DNA of 30,884 nucleotides from JTS-RE9 sp964649195 (lineage in GTDB: Bacteria; Planctomycetota; Phycisphaerae; Phycisphaerales; Phycisphaeraceae). The DNA is taken from the NCBI GenBank assembly GCA_964649195.1, contig CAZYPK010000051.1, forward strand, positions 1 through 30,884, written 5' to 3'. The first letter of the stretch is position 1; each line of letters starts with the position of its first letter. Below, one piece after another: positions 30,787-30,884 of this stretch. Under the pieces are notes generated by a model. It saw only the letters and a program-made list of their open reading frames with translations. It was not told the DNA's origin and searched no databases. The position numbers and the translations under genes were made by a program.

Positions 30787-30858
30787 GGGAGGGCGAGGCT
30801 CCCGCCGAGCCGTTCAGGGTCGCCGCATTTGGGAGGGCGAGGCTCCCGCCGAGCCGTT
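30787..30858 (+). repeat. Two copies of the 28-bp GC-rich repeat unit
   Basis: Identical 28-bp units at 30787-30814 and 30831-30858 are separated by 16 bp. An inverted copy is at 130-157. Each unit can form a GGGAG/CTCCC or a GGCTC/GAGCC stem but not both. They start 10 bp after the MITE-end motif. Confidence 0.85.
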
Positions 30859-30884
30859 CTTCACGAGGCCTCAAAGGCCGAGTG

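Overview
The window looks like a chromosomal segment of a high-GC planctomycete, probably of class Phycisphaerae. This is inferred from gene content, not from a marker gene. The pointers are a DUF6797-type beta-propeller protein, membrane proteins carrying GYF_2-like or 'CGYDLTG' zinc-ribbon modules, a Gld-type ABC system outside Bacteroidetes, and intergenic spacers full of short 7-8 bp tandem repeats and GC-rich palindromes. No rRNA, tRNA, CRISPR array, prophage or full-length insertion sequence was seen.

Layout. (1) 173-5815, minus strand: secreted alpha/beta hydrolase, DinB-family protein, anchored beta-repeat protein, then a PIN-domain toxin/antitoxin-like cluster with a duplicated antitoxin-like gene around a small membrane protein, all downstream of glyA. 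(2) 5977-11397, plus strand: asparagine synthetase, secreted endonuclease/exonuclease/phosphatase-family protein, DUF6797 beta-propeller protein. (3) 11678-12955, minus strand: GYF_2-like polytopic membrane protein. (4) 13401-19287, plus strand: a three-gene Gld-type operon made of an ABC ATPase, a fused permease/GldG-like protein, and a DUF4340-like protein fused to an FKBP prolyl isomerase. (5) 19326-26382, minus strand: YcxB-like protein coupled to endonuclease IV, a large membrane glycosyltransferase-like protein, and a tetrapyrrole set (hemA, a CcsA/HemX-like protein and a Met8/CysG-N-like dehydrogenase). (6) 26524-30713, minus strand: CAP-domain exported protein, double-zinc-ribbon membrane protein, and a membrane diguanylate cyclase.

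The most distinctive genes are the FKBP-DUF4340 fusion inside the Gld-type operon and the PIN cluster with two antitoxin-like paralogues. The most distinctive DNA is repetitive. A 217-bp MITE-like element (27834-28050) has 19-bp perfect terminal inverted repeats and an 8-bp flanking direct repeat. A second copy of its end motif at 30760 sits beside a different GC-rich repeat. A family of palindromes with tandem-repeat arms lies at gene junctions, and in two places it runs into coding sequence and forms protein C-termini (the ABC ATPase and the CcsA/HemX-like protein).

Translation starts were chosen by protein homology, Shine-Dalgarno position and removal of repeat-encoded N-terminal extensions. 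All functional calls come from reading motifs by eye; no database search was run.
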